This document shows positions 18,141-25,799 of a DNA stretch of 64,000 nucleotides, piece after piece (the first letter of the stretch is position 1; each line of letters begins with the position of its first letter). A program made the position numbers and the translations under genes. The notes under the pieces are model-generated. The model was not told where the DNA came from and did not search any database. It saw nothing but the letters and a program-made list of their open reading frames with translations. This DNA is from Oscillospiraceae bacterium (GTDB lineage: Bacteria > Bacillota > Clostridia > Oscillospirales > Ruminococcaceae). The stretch spans positions 105,029 through 169,028 of the forward strand of contig CAAGJO010000007.1 in NCBI GenBank assembly GCA_900770285.1, written 5' to 3'.

Positions 18141-20474
18141 TTACTGTGACTGTACACTGCCTGCCACAAAGGTAACCGACACGGCTGTTCCCTTTGGCAC
18201 TGACTTACCAGCCTCAACACTCTGGTCATCCGATGCAACGGCGCCGTCTTCATCAGATGCACTGCCGTTTACCGTAAGATTCAGATCATACTGTTCAAGC
18301 ACACTCTTTGCCTGCGCTTTGGTAAGTCCCGTTATGTCAGGTACTGTGACCACATTTGTTTCATAGGATTTATCTGTATAAAGCACCACAGTGCCTCCCT
18401 TGTCAATTGATGTTCCGGCTGGCAGCTGTTTTACAACCGATTTTCCATTTCCCACAACCTCAACATCAAATCCCAGATTCTTGATTGTATTTTTAGCTTT
18501 TTCAACATCTGTATATTCTACATTAGGAACAGAAATCTGCATGCTGCTCATTTCTTCGTCAGTATACTCAGGAAAAAGGCCCAGATAAGGAAGTATATTT
18601 TGAAATACCTCAACACATACAGGAGCAGCAACTTCGCTTCCATAGAATTTTCCGCTTGTTGGATGGTCCACCATTACAAGCATTATAACTTCAGGATCGT
18701 CTGCCGGTGCAAATGCACAATATGACGCAACATATGTTGTGCTGTTATCAGTATCGAGCTTTTGTGATGTACCTGATTTACCGCCGATTCTGTAACCTTT
18801 TATATAGCAGTTAGAACCTTTGCTTCCGTTTACAACGCCCTCAAGCACAATTCTCATTTTCTTTGAAGTCTCTTCCGAGATCACCTGACGTTTAACTTCC
18901 GGCTGAATGCTTTTTACAACATTTCCGTTTGAATCGACAATCTTGTCAACAACATGAGGAGTCATAAGCTTTCCGCCGTTTATAGCAGCAGCATAAGCAC
19001 ATATCATCTGTATAGGAGTGATCTTGTTTGTCTGTCCGAAAGATGATGATGCAAGCTCTACGGGGCCCATCTTTGAAAGAGGCATATAAATACTTGTCGC
19101 TTCATTCGGCAGGTCAATGCCGGTAGGCTCTGTCAAACCATATGCCTTGAAATATTCACAGAATTTTTCTGCTCCAAGCTTTTGACCTATCTGTACGAAT
19201 GCAGGGTTACAGGAGTTAAGCATTGCCTGTGCAAAGTTCTGAGAGCCATGGTCAGTGGTTGACCAGCAGTGAATTTTAGCATCAGCAACCTGAATTGCAG
19301 TATTGCATGAGAATCTGTCCTCAGAAGTTATAACGTTTTCTTCCAAAGCCGACGAACCTGTAATTACCTTAAATACCGAACCCGGAAAATAAAGTTCTGA
19401 AATAGCCTTGTTTTTCCATTGCTTTGACCACTCATTAAGTCTTTTTTCCGAGTATTCCTTAGAATCTTTATCCATAGCCGCAAGCTCATCGGCTACTTCT
19501 TCATTTGTAATTTTTGCAGGATCATTGGGGTCATAGCTGTAGTTTGTAGCCATGGCATATATCTGACCTGTTTTGGGGTTCATAATAATTCCGCAGGCAC
19601 GCTCAGCCGGTTTATCCTTTTCCACAGCTTTGGCAAGTGCCGTCTCAAGATGATACTGAATATTCATATCAATATTGAGATAGAGAGAATCTCCGTCCTG
19701 TGCATCATAGCTTTGCTTATATTTATACGGAATTTCCGTGCCGTTACGTGCTGTTGCAGTAACAACTCTGCCGTCTACACCTGCCAGATAATCATTATAA
19801 TACTTCTCAAGCCCATTGTTGCCGTTGCCGTCATAATCAAGATTTCCTATCACGCTTGAAAGCATTGTGTTCTGCGGATAAAATCTCTTGGTTGTCGGGT
19901 CGCATCTTACGCCGTCAAGTTCCTCTTCCGTAAGGTAATCTTCAATCTTATCAGCTACAGTTTTTTCAACGCCGTTTTTGAGAATGACATACATCTGCTT
20001 TTCATCATTGATTTTTTCTTCAACGTCTGCACGGTCTAATTTCAGAGTCTTTGCAAGAAAGTCAACAAGGTCACTGAAAGTCTGCTCTGAAGATTTCATT
20101 TCCTTGAGCCTGTCTTCATATTCACTGCGTTTATCTGAATCTTTTTCCTTTGCAAGAGCAGCTTTAACGTCAGAAATTTCTTCGTCCTTTTTGGAGATAT
20201 AGTCATCCCAGAGCATTTTCTGATCGCAATAGACATTATAAACCGTTGAACTTTGAGCAAGTACCTGATTTGTGCTGTCATATATCGTGCCTCGGGAGGC
20301 TTTTACGACTGTACTTTTTACCTGCTGCGAATTCGCAAGCTCACGCCATTTATCTGATTCGGCAACCGCTGTTATAAATACTTTTATGCATATATAAACT
20401 GCTAAGATTATAACAAGTCCCATAACACCTATCATAAGCTTCTTTTTCATCTTAGAGGTAGGTTTGTCGGTCAT
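18141..20474 (-). CDS. Class B penicillin-binding protein with PASTA domains (FtsI/SpoVD type)
   Basis: A 777-residue transpeptidase. It has a single N-terminal membrane helix (about residues 10-32), then the PBP dimerisation domain, which contains an unusual charged helical insertion (about 70-150, 'SKKDEEISDVKAALAKEKD'). The transpeptidase domain carries SxxK 'GSVFK', SxN 'SCN' and KSGT 'GGKSGTS'. Two PASTA repeats start at about 620 and 690 (VPNVEYTDVEKA, VPDITGLTKAQA). It cross-links septal peptidoglycan with FtsW. PASTA domains and position suggest either FtsI or the sporulation paralogue SpoVD. AAAGGA fixes the start at 20474. Confidence 0.9.
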   Translation of the reverse strand: MTDKPTSKMKKKLMIGVMGLVIILAVYICIKVFITAVAESDKWRELANSQQVKSTVVKASRGTIYDSTNQVLAQSSTVYNVYCDQKMLWDDYISKKDEEISDVKAALAKEKDSDKRSEYEDRLKEMKSSEQTFSDLVDFLAKTLKLDRADVEEKINDEKQMYVILKNGVEKTVADKIEDYLTEEELDGVRCDPTTKRFYPQNTMLSSVIGNLDYDGNGNNGLEKYYNDYLAGVDGRVVTATARNGTEIPYKYKQSYDAQDGDSLYLNIDMNIQYHLETALAKAVEKDKPAERACGIIMNPKTGQIYAMATNYSYDPNDPAKITNEEVADELAAMDKDSKEYSEKRLNEWSKQWKNKAISELYFPGSVFKVITGSSALEENVITSEDRFSCNTAIQVADAKIHCWSTTDHGSQNFAQAMLNSCNPAFVQIGQKLGAEKFCEYFKAYGLTEPTGIDLPNEATSIYMPLSKMGPVELASSSFGQTNKITPIQMICAYAAAINGGKLMTPHVVDKIVDSNGNVVKSIQPEVKRQVISEETSKKMRIVLEGVVNGSKGSNCYIKGYRIGGKSGTSQKLDTDNSTTYVASYCAFAPADDPEVIMLVMVDHPTSGKFYGSEVAAPVCVEVFQNILPYLGLFPEYTDEEMSSMQISVPNVEYTDVEKAKNTIKNLGFDVEVVGNGKSVVKQLPAGTSIDKGGTVVLYTDKSYETNVVTVPDITGLTKAQAKSVLEQYDLNLTVNGSASDEDGAVASDDQSVEAGKSVPKGTAVSVTFVAGSVQSQ

Positions 20475-20587
20475 AGCTGTTCCTTTCATATTAATTACAT
20501 TCTCTCTTTTCGTTTAATAACAACTTTAGCGGCAATGCTAAAAAAGCAGCCGCTTTGATTGAATTATTCATACATTAAATGTTTATT

Positions 20588-21064
20588 TTACTTAATTCCC
20601 AAATATTCCAATACGCCTGAAAACCAATTCTTGATTTTTACGAATGTGCTCTCCTTATCATCCTTTACGACTTCAGCAACCGTATCCTTAGGGACTTCAA
20701 CATATTCTATCTGAGATTTATCAAGTTTTTTGAGTCCAAGCTCATCTTCGGCATATTTTTCAACATTTTTAAGTCCTGTCTTTGTGGCAAGTTCAGATTC
20801 AAGACTTACATTTTCACTTGTAAGCTGCGTCAGCTGCTGTTCCATTGCAGTCTGCTGTTCATAAAGCTCAGTCATTTCAACTTTGCCGTAAATAATAGAG
20901 CAGAAAAGTGCAAGCACAGCCAAAGCAACTCCCATATATTTTATAGTCTGATATTTCTTTGGCTTAAGTGCTCTGTTCTGTTTTTGCTTGATCTTTCTTT
21001 CAGTTTCCTGCAGTTCATTATCGTATTTTGAATAATCATAAGCTAAATTAATGTTCCTTGCCAT
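20588..21064 (-). CDS. ftsL: FtsL-like division protein
   Basis: A 158-residue bitopic protein with a basic, Lys-rich cytoplasmic N-terminus, one membrane helix (about residues 42-62), a coiled-coil/leucine-rich segment ('LYEQQTAMEQQLTQLTSEN') and the 'KNVEKYAEDELGLKK' stretch seen in FtsL/DivIC proteins. FtsL forms the FtsQLB complex. The identification rests on topology and on its place between rsmH and the PBP gene. AAAGGGAG before 21064 decides the start over 21106. Confidence 0.8.
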   Translation of the reverse strand: MARNINLAYDYSKYDNELQETERKIKQKQNRALKPKKYQTIKYMGVALAVLALFCSIIYGKVEMTELYEQQTAMEQQLTQLTSENVSLESELATKTGLKNVEKYAEDELGLKKLDKSQIEYVEVPKDTVAEVVKDDKESTFVKIKNWFSGVLEYLGIK

Positions 21065-21111
21065 AAAAGTACTCCCTTTTAGCGCAGCTCCGCCACGCTT
21101 TGTCATATATT

Positions 21112-22056
21112 TTAAACGTCTCGTTCTTTAATTTTTTCAATAATTCTCAGTTTTGCACTTCTGCTCCGATTGTTTTGTGAAAGTTCCTGTTCATTTGCTT
21201 CAATGGGCTTTCGGTTCACAAGCTTGCCTGCCGGAGTTTTTCCGCATACGCAAACAGGAAAATCCGATGGACATATACAGCCTTGTGTATATTCTGCAAA
21301 TCTCTTTTTAACCATTCTGTCTTCAAGGGAATGGAATGTAATCACCGCAAGTCTGCCGCCGGGTTTAAGCAAATCAAATGCAACATCAAGCACTCTGTCA
21401 AGATGCCCCAGTTCATCATTCACTGCAATTCTTATTGCCTGAAATGTTTTCTTGCAGGGGTTTTTCTCTCTTCTTACTTTTTGCGGAACTGCCTCTTTAA
21501 CAATTCCGGCAAGCTGCATAGTTGTTTTTATAGGCTCTTTCTCTCGGTGCGTCACAATATTTTTCGCAATGGACGGTGCAAATTTTTCTTCTCCATAATC
21601 ATAAAGAATTCGTTTTAGTTCCTCATAGGAATAATCATTCACCACATCTGCGGCAGATATCCCTTCACTGCTCATACGCATATCCAGCGGAGCGTCCTGA
21701 TGGTAAGAAAACCCTCTGTCGGCATTATCGAGCTGATAAGACGAAACTCCCAGGTCAAGGAATACTCCGTCAACCTTTTCGACTCCAAACCGCTCAAGGA
21801 CTATATCCATTTCGTCGTAATTAGCATTCACTACCTTTGCCGGAAGACCTTCAAGTCTTTCAGAAGCCGTTTTCACAGCTTCAGGATCACGATCAAGAGA
21901 ATAAAGCATTCCGCCTTTTGCAGCGTCAAGTTTTTGTGCTATCAAAGTGGAATGTCCGGCGCCTCCCGCAGTTCCGTCAACATATATTCCGTCCGGCTTA
22001 ATATCAAGCCCTTGAATAGATTCTTCTGCAAGAACAGGAATATGTTTAAACTCCAC
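21112..22056 (-). CDS. rsmH: 16S rRNA m4C1402 methyltransferase RsmH (MraW)
   Basis: A 314-residue SAM-dependent methyltransferase modifying C1402 in the ribosomal decoding site. It has the SAM loop 'DGTAGGAGHS' (about 27-36), 'LDLGVSSYQLD', 'RGFSYHQDAPLDMRM', 'FQAIRIAVNDELG' and 'ITFHSLEDRMVK'. The ATG overlaps the mraZ stop by one base. Standard second gene of the dcw cluster. Confidence 0.95.
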   Translation of the reverse strand: MEFKHIPVLAEESIQGLDIKPDGIYVDGTAGGAGHSTLIAQKLDAAKGGMLYSLDRDPEAVKTASERLEGLPAKVVNANYDEMDIVLERFGVEKVDGVFLDLGVSSYQLDNADRGFSYHQDAPLDMRMSSEGISAADVVNDYSYEELKRILYDYGEEKFAPSIAKNIVTHREKEPIKTTMQLAGIVKEAVPQKVRREKNPCKKTFQAIRIAVNDELGHLDRVLDVAFDLLKPGGRLAVITFHSLEDRMVKKRFAEYTQGCICPSDFPVCVCGKTPAGKLVNRKPIEANEQELSQNNRSRSAKLRIIEKIKERDV

Positions 22057-22535
22057 TAGAAATCAAGCCCTTCCATAGCCGCAAGTACTTCTTCATCATC
22101 GATGCCGTTATTCAGCTCGTCCCATCTCTCTTTATCCCAGATTTCGCATCTTCCCGAAACGCCTACCACCACGACATCCTTAACAAGAGCTGCCATATCA
22201 CGCAGCGTCTGGGGAACAAGGATTCTGCCCTGCTTATCGGCCTCAACCTCAACAGCATTTGCCATAAAGTTACGCTGAATATTTCTGCCCTTACCCAATG
22301 GCAATTGAGCAATTTTCTCGGCACGCTCCTCGAAATCTTCAAGAGAATAAACAAACAGACAGCCGTCAAGCCCTTTTGTAACGACGAACCTTTCGCCGAT
22401 TATTTCTCTCAGCTTAGCAGGAAAAGTCATTCGGCCTTTTACGTCCATTGACTGATAATAAGTGCCTTTAAGCATTGTTGTCGGCAAATCGTCCGCCCCC
22501 TTTTCATACATGATGCTGTCTGCGGCTTTTTGCAT
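22056..22535 (-). CDS. mraZ: Transcriptional regulator MraZ
   Basis: A SpoVT-AbrB-fold regulator that binds repeats upstream of its own gene and regulates the dcw cluster. Two copies of the motif 'D(x)KGR(x)xxP' are visible: 'MDVKGRMTFPAKLRE' and 'EADKQGRILVPQTLRD'. The start is uncertain. The conserved core begins at 22475 (MLKGTYYQ) but has no SD, whereas ATG at 22535 (or TTG at 22538) gives a 20-residue extension. Three MraZ boxes lie directly upstream. Confidence 0.9.
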   Translation of the reverse strand: MQKAADSIMYEKGADDLPTTMLKGTYYQSMDVKGRMTFPAKLREIIGERFVVTKGLDGCLFVYSLEDFEERAEKIAQLPLGKGRNIQRNFMANAVEVEADKQGRILVPQTLRDMAALVKDVVVVGVSGRCEIWDKERWDELNNGIDDEEVLAAMEGLDF

Positions 22536-22548
22536 CAAAGGGAATGTT

Positions 22549-22577
22549 CACCACTTTTTTGCACTTTTCACCACTCA
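22549..22577 (-). promoter_or_regulatory. Three MraZ boxes upstream of mraZ
   Basis: On the minus strand TGAGTGGTG (22569-22577), AAAGTGCAA (22559-22567) and AAAGTGGTG (22549-22557) repeat with an exact 10-base period. They match the AAAGTG(G/T)-type boxes described for MraZ. They lie just downstream of the predicted transcription start, a good place for repression. Confidence 0.75.
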
Positions 22578-22584
22578 CAAGTTA

Positions 22585-22613
22585 ATTATACACCATATAT
22601 AAAAAAATTGCAA
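22585..22613 (-). promoter_or_regulatory. Promoter of the dcw cluster
   Basis: TTGCAA (22608-22613), 17 bases, TATAAT (22585-22590) on the minus strand, directly upstream of the MraZ boxes. Confidence 0.8.
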
Positions 22614-22691
22614 CCGTAATTTTTGACAAACATTAATGCAGACCTACTTTGACCGGCATTTTAAAGTTCATCAAACCGTGGTTTTTGGGGC

Positions 22692-22725
22692 TTTTGTAAC
22701 TTTTGGCCCTACAAAAGTTACAAAA
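22692..22725. repeat. Perfect 14-base inverted repeat
   Basis: Arms TTTTGTAACTTTTG (22692-22705) and its complement (22712-22725) around the loop GCCCTA. No T run follows on either strand, so it is not a standard terminator. It lies between a distal promoter (22822-22850) and the mraZ promoter. The rest of the 22614-23105 gap shows no gene I can recognise. Confidence 0.7.
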
Positions 22726-22821
22726 CAGTAATATGTAAATTTTTCATTAACAAGTTTTCATACTTTTGCCAGTCGTGCCACGGGCAGATTATACAAAACA
22801 TTCTGTAGTGCTTACATATTA

Positions 22822-22850
22822 ATTATACCACAATATATAGTATAAGTCAA
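22822..22850 (-). promoter_or_regulatory. Consensus promoter 260 bases upstream of mraZ
   Basis: TTGACT (22845-22850), 17 bases, TATAAT (22822-22827) on the minus strand. No coding sequence follows before mraZ, so it drives either a long-leader dcw transcript or a small RNA containing the 22692-22725 hairpin. Confidence 0.65.
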
Positions 22851-23105
22851 CGTTTTTGCCCATAAAAAGCACATCTTATAGCGGGAAAATACGTTTTTGT
22901 CAATTTGCACAATTTGTTAAAAACCATACCCTATATTTTGGCAGAGTTATATTTGTTTAAAATTATAATTATTACAATTTACAAGAAATTCACTTTTTAA
23001 GTTGCAATATAGCTTAGCAGCAGTTTTATTCAATTATACAATGATTTTAGTGCGAAATATGCAAAAACATGAGTGTTTTACCGTCAAAATGCACATATGG
23101 GATAC

Positions 23106-23140
23106 AAAAAAAGAACGGACTTTCATCAAGAACCGTTCTT
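23106..23140 (-). terminator. Terminator of the pyrophosphatase gene
   Basis: Stem AAGAACGG (23111-23118) with CCGTTCTT (23133-23140), with a T7 tract on the minus strand, 18 bases past the stop. Confidence 0.8.
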
Positions 23141-23158
23141 CTTACTATATATTGTATT

Positions 23159-23689
23159 TTATCTGCAATAACACTCAATATAACGGTCAATGCAATGTTG
23201 GACAATATCAACAGCTTCATTAGCACCCTTAACATCGTCAATTACCGTTTCCTTATGCTCCAGAGATTTATATACCGTAAAGAAATGAGACATCTCATCA
23301 AATATGTGGGACGGCAGCTCAGAAATATCGCTGTACACATTATATGTCGGGTCATTCTGCGGAATACAAATTATCTTTTCATCTGCCGCACCGTTATCCA
23401 GCATTTTTATAACGCCGATAGGGAAACAGTCAACCAAAGACAACGGTTCAAGAGTTTCAGAGCAAAGCACCAATACATCAAGCGGGTCACCGTCATCGGC
23501 ATAGGTTCTTGGGATAAAGCCATAGTTTGCCGGATAGTGCGTTGAAGTATATAATATTCTGTCCATTCGCAAAAGTCCCGTAGCCTTATCAAGCTCATAC
23601 TTGACCTTTGAGCCTTTTGGTATTTCAATAACAGCAGTAAACTTATCCTTATTTATTGCTTTTGGTGAAATATCGTGCCATATGTTCAT
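23159..23689 (-). CDS. ppa: Soluble inorganic pyrophosphatase, family I
   Basis: A 176-residue Mg-dependent enzyme hydrolysing PPi to phosphate. The family I signature 'DDGDPLDVLVL' (about residues 65-75) is complete, with 'IEIPKGSKVKYELDK' (about 21-35) and 'YGFIPRTY' upstream. The length matches prokaryotic family I. It sits near a PPi-type phosphofructokinase, which also consumes PPi, so the two compete for the same pool. A short gap (32 bases) separates it from the upstream unknown gene, likely co-transcribed. Confidence 0.95.
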   Translation of the reverse strand: MNIWHDISPKAINKDKFTAVIEIPKGSKVKYELDKATGLLRMDRILYTSTHYPANYGFIPRTYADDGDPLDVLVLCSETLEPLSLVDCFPIGVIKMLDNGAADEKIICIPQNDPTYNVYSDISELPSHIFDEMSHFFTVYKSLEHKETVIDDVKGANEAVDIVQHCIDRYIECYCR

Positions 23690-23721
23690 AATCAGACCAT
23701 CCTTTCAATCAAAACGTCTTA

Positions 23722-24318
23722 TCAATCCTCAACTGTCTTTGCAAAGTAAAGTCCCAGAGGCTTAAGATTTTCCACAATATCATAAATTGTTTCACCGTTT
23801 ACCTCAACAGCATTTTTTATTCCCGGAGTTTCCGGTGAAAATGTATCCCCGAGTGTAGTGATTTTTTCCTCACAGGGAATATCCAGTTCATCAAAGCAAG
23901 GAGCAAATTCCTCAGCATCGCCGTAAACCGAAACAACCTGATAATGCTGACAGTAGATTTCCTCATCTGTTTTCAGCGAACCGAAACCATATCTTGCGAA
24001 ACCGTCATTAAGCAGCAAATCGCCGTATCTTTTTACAATAGCAAGTGCCACATCTGTTGTGCAGTTATCAAGGTAGTAACATCTGCTATGCATAGGATCA
24101 CGATCACTTTTGCGAAGTTCGTCCTCCTCATCAGTCTTACAAGGCACTTCTATAAAGAAAAACAGTGGTTCGTCAAGAACTTTTATAGCATTACACACCA
24201 ACGGCAAAATTTTCTCTGCGCTGACGGTGGCATAAATTCCGTTTTCCTTTACTTCATAGGCGGAATGTATTTTATCTGCCGTCATTACTTCAATTCCTTC
24301 AACGGTTTTAAAAGACAT
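23722..24318 (-). CDS. Conserved protein of unknown function
   Basis: A 198-residue acidic soluble protein. I do not recognise the family with confidence. Visible features are a short beta-rich N-terminus ('SFKTVEGIEV', 'ENGIYATVSAEKI'), 'CYYLDNCTTDVALAIVKRYGDLLLNDGF' in the middle and a C-terminal 'YDIVENLKPLGLYF'. It has no signal peptide or membrane segment. AAAGGAG supports the start at 24318. It lies just upstream of ppa on the same strand. Confidence 0.7.
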   Translation of the reverse strand: MSFKTVEGIEVMTADKIHSAYEVKENGIYATVSAEKILPLVCNAIKVLDEPLFFFIEVPCKTDEEDELRKSDRDPMHSRCYYLDNCTTDVALAIVKRYGDLLLNDGFARYGFGSLKTDEEIYCQHYQVVSVYGDAEEFAPCFDELDIPCEEKITTLGDTFSPETPGIKNAVEVNGETIYDIVENLKPLGLYFAKTVED

Positions 24319-24506
24319 GAAATCACTCCTTTTCCTCAATTATAAACTATAATTATGCTAATTGCAAGGGCCATGTAAAAATCTGCTCAAAATAATTCTC
24401 TTCACCCCTTTTAAAAAGCAAAAATATATGCTATAATAGTTTTGGACAATTTATTTATGCAAAACACAGTATATAAAAATTAATTTATAAATGGAGGTCA
24501 ACCTTT

Positions 24507-25709
24507 ATGAATATTGCAGTTGCTCAATCGGGAGGACCCACATGTGCCATTAATGCATCGCTTTTGGGCGTGTTCAGACAGGCACTTAAAACTCCTGAAA
24601 TTGATGCTGTTTTCGGTTCAATAAACGGAATAGAAGGAATTATAAATGACAATCTCATCGACCTTAAGCTTGTTATAAAAAGCTATGAAGATATGAAGCT
24701 TTTAAAGCAAACGCCTTCCACCGTTCTTGGCTCTTGCAGATATAAACTGCCTGATGCAGAAGAAGATTCTGAGATTTACGAAACCATTGCAAAATGCTTT
24801 GACAAACACAGAATTAAAGCATTCTTCTATATTGGCGGCAATGACTCCATGGACACAGTCGCAAAGCTTGCCGCATACTTTAAAAGCATAAAGTCAGACA
24901 TAAAAATCATTGGTATCCCAAAAACAATAGACAACGACCTGCCTGAAACAGACCACACTCCCGGTTTCGGTTCCGCTGCCAAATATGTTGCCGCAACAGT
25001 TCAGGAAATTATCCGTGACAGCTCGGTTTATTCTGCCGATTCTGTAACAATTATTGAAATCATGGGGCGGCACGCCGGCTGGCTTACAGCATCCACCTGC
25101 GTACTTCGTGCCAACGGGGAAATTGCGCCTCATCTTATTTATCTGCCAGAAGGACATTTCTCTGCGGACAAGTTTATTGAAAATGTTAAAACTGCTCAGG
25201 CAAAATTCAAGGCTGTAGTTGTTGCAGTGTCAGAAGGAGTAGAAGCTGAAGATCTTGACAAATTTCAATCGGGAGCAGTTGACGTTTTCGGTCACAAATA
25301 TCTGTCAGGTATCGGCAAGCGTCTTGAGAATCTCGTTCGTGAGAAAATTGGCTGCAAAGTAAGATCCATTGAACTTAATGTTATGCAGCGCTGCTCAGCG
25401 CACATTTCATCGCAGACAGACATAGATGAGGCTGAACAAATTGGAGCTGCAGGAGTTATTGCTGCTCTCAGAGGGGAATCCGGCGTTACAATGGTATTTA
25501 AGCGTATAAGCGACAGTCCATATGTTGTTGATGTGGAAACTGCCGACGCTACACTTATTGCAAACCACGAAAAACTTTTCCCAACCAAGTGGATAAATGA
25601 AGAAGAAAACAACATTTCCGATGAAGCAATAAACTATTTTCTCCCCCTTATCCAGGGAGAAGTTCAACCTGCAATGAAAAACGGCATGCCGGTTCATTTC
25701 AAAATATAA
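24507..25709 (+). CDS. pfp: Diphosphate-dependent 6-phosphofructokinase
   Basis: A 400-residue phosphofructokinase that makes fructose 1,6-bisphosphate. Two positions distinguish PPi- from ATP-users. 'YIGGNDSMDT' (about 111) has Asp-Ser after GGN where ATP enzymes have GGDGS. 'GIPKTIDNDLP' (about 138) has Lys where ATP enzymes have Gly. Both point to PPi as phosphoryl donor, making the step reversible. 'MGRHAGWLTA' (about 189) binds the sugar phosphate. GGAGG precedes the ATG. A TATAAT lies at 24432-24437 with a weak -35. Monocistronic, ended by a strong terminator. Confidence 0.93.
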   Translation: MNIAVAQSGGPTCAINASLLGVFRQALKTPEIDAVFGSINGIEGIINDNLIDLKLVIKSYEDMKLLKQTPSTVLGSCRYKLPDAEEDSEIYETIAKCFDKHRIKAFFYIGGNDSMDTVAKLAAYFKSIKSDIKIIGIPKTIDNDLPETDHTPGFGSAAKYVAATVQEIIRDSSVYSADSVTIIEIMGRHAGWLTASTCVLRANGEIAPHLIYLPEGHFSADKFIENVKTAQAKFKAVVVAVSEGVEAEDLDKFQSGAVDVFGHKYLSGIGKRLENLVREKIGCKVRSIELNVMQRCSAHISSQTDIDEAEQIGAAGVIAALRGESGVTMVFKRISDSPYVVDVETADATLIANHEKLFPTKWINEEENNISDEAINYFLPLIQGEVQPAMKNGMPVHFKI

Positions 25710-25729
25710 TGCTTGACTATAATACGAAT

Positions 25730-25756
25730 ACCGCCCCACAGCTTTTGTGGGGCGGT
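25730..25756 (+). terminator. Terminator of the phosphofructokinase gene
   Basis: An 11-pair GC-rich stem, ACCGCCCCACA with TGTGGGGCGGT, loop GCTTT, 20 bases past the stop. It lies between convergent genes and may serve both. Confidence 0.85.
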
Positions 25757-25799
25757 AAGTTTATCAAAACAAGTTCATATTGCCGCGTCCGGACCATAA

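Noticed and set aside
22692..22725. Perfect inverted repeat as an intrinsic terminator
   Set aside because: No T run follows on either strand and no gene ends beside it, so I keep it as a repeat/RNA hairpin of unknown role.
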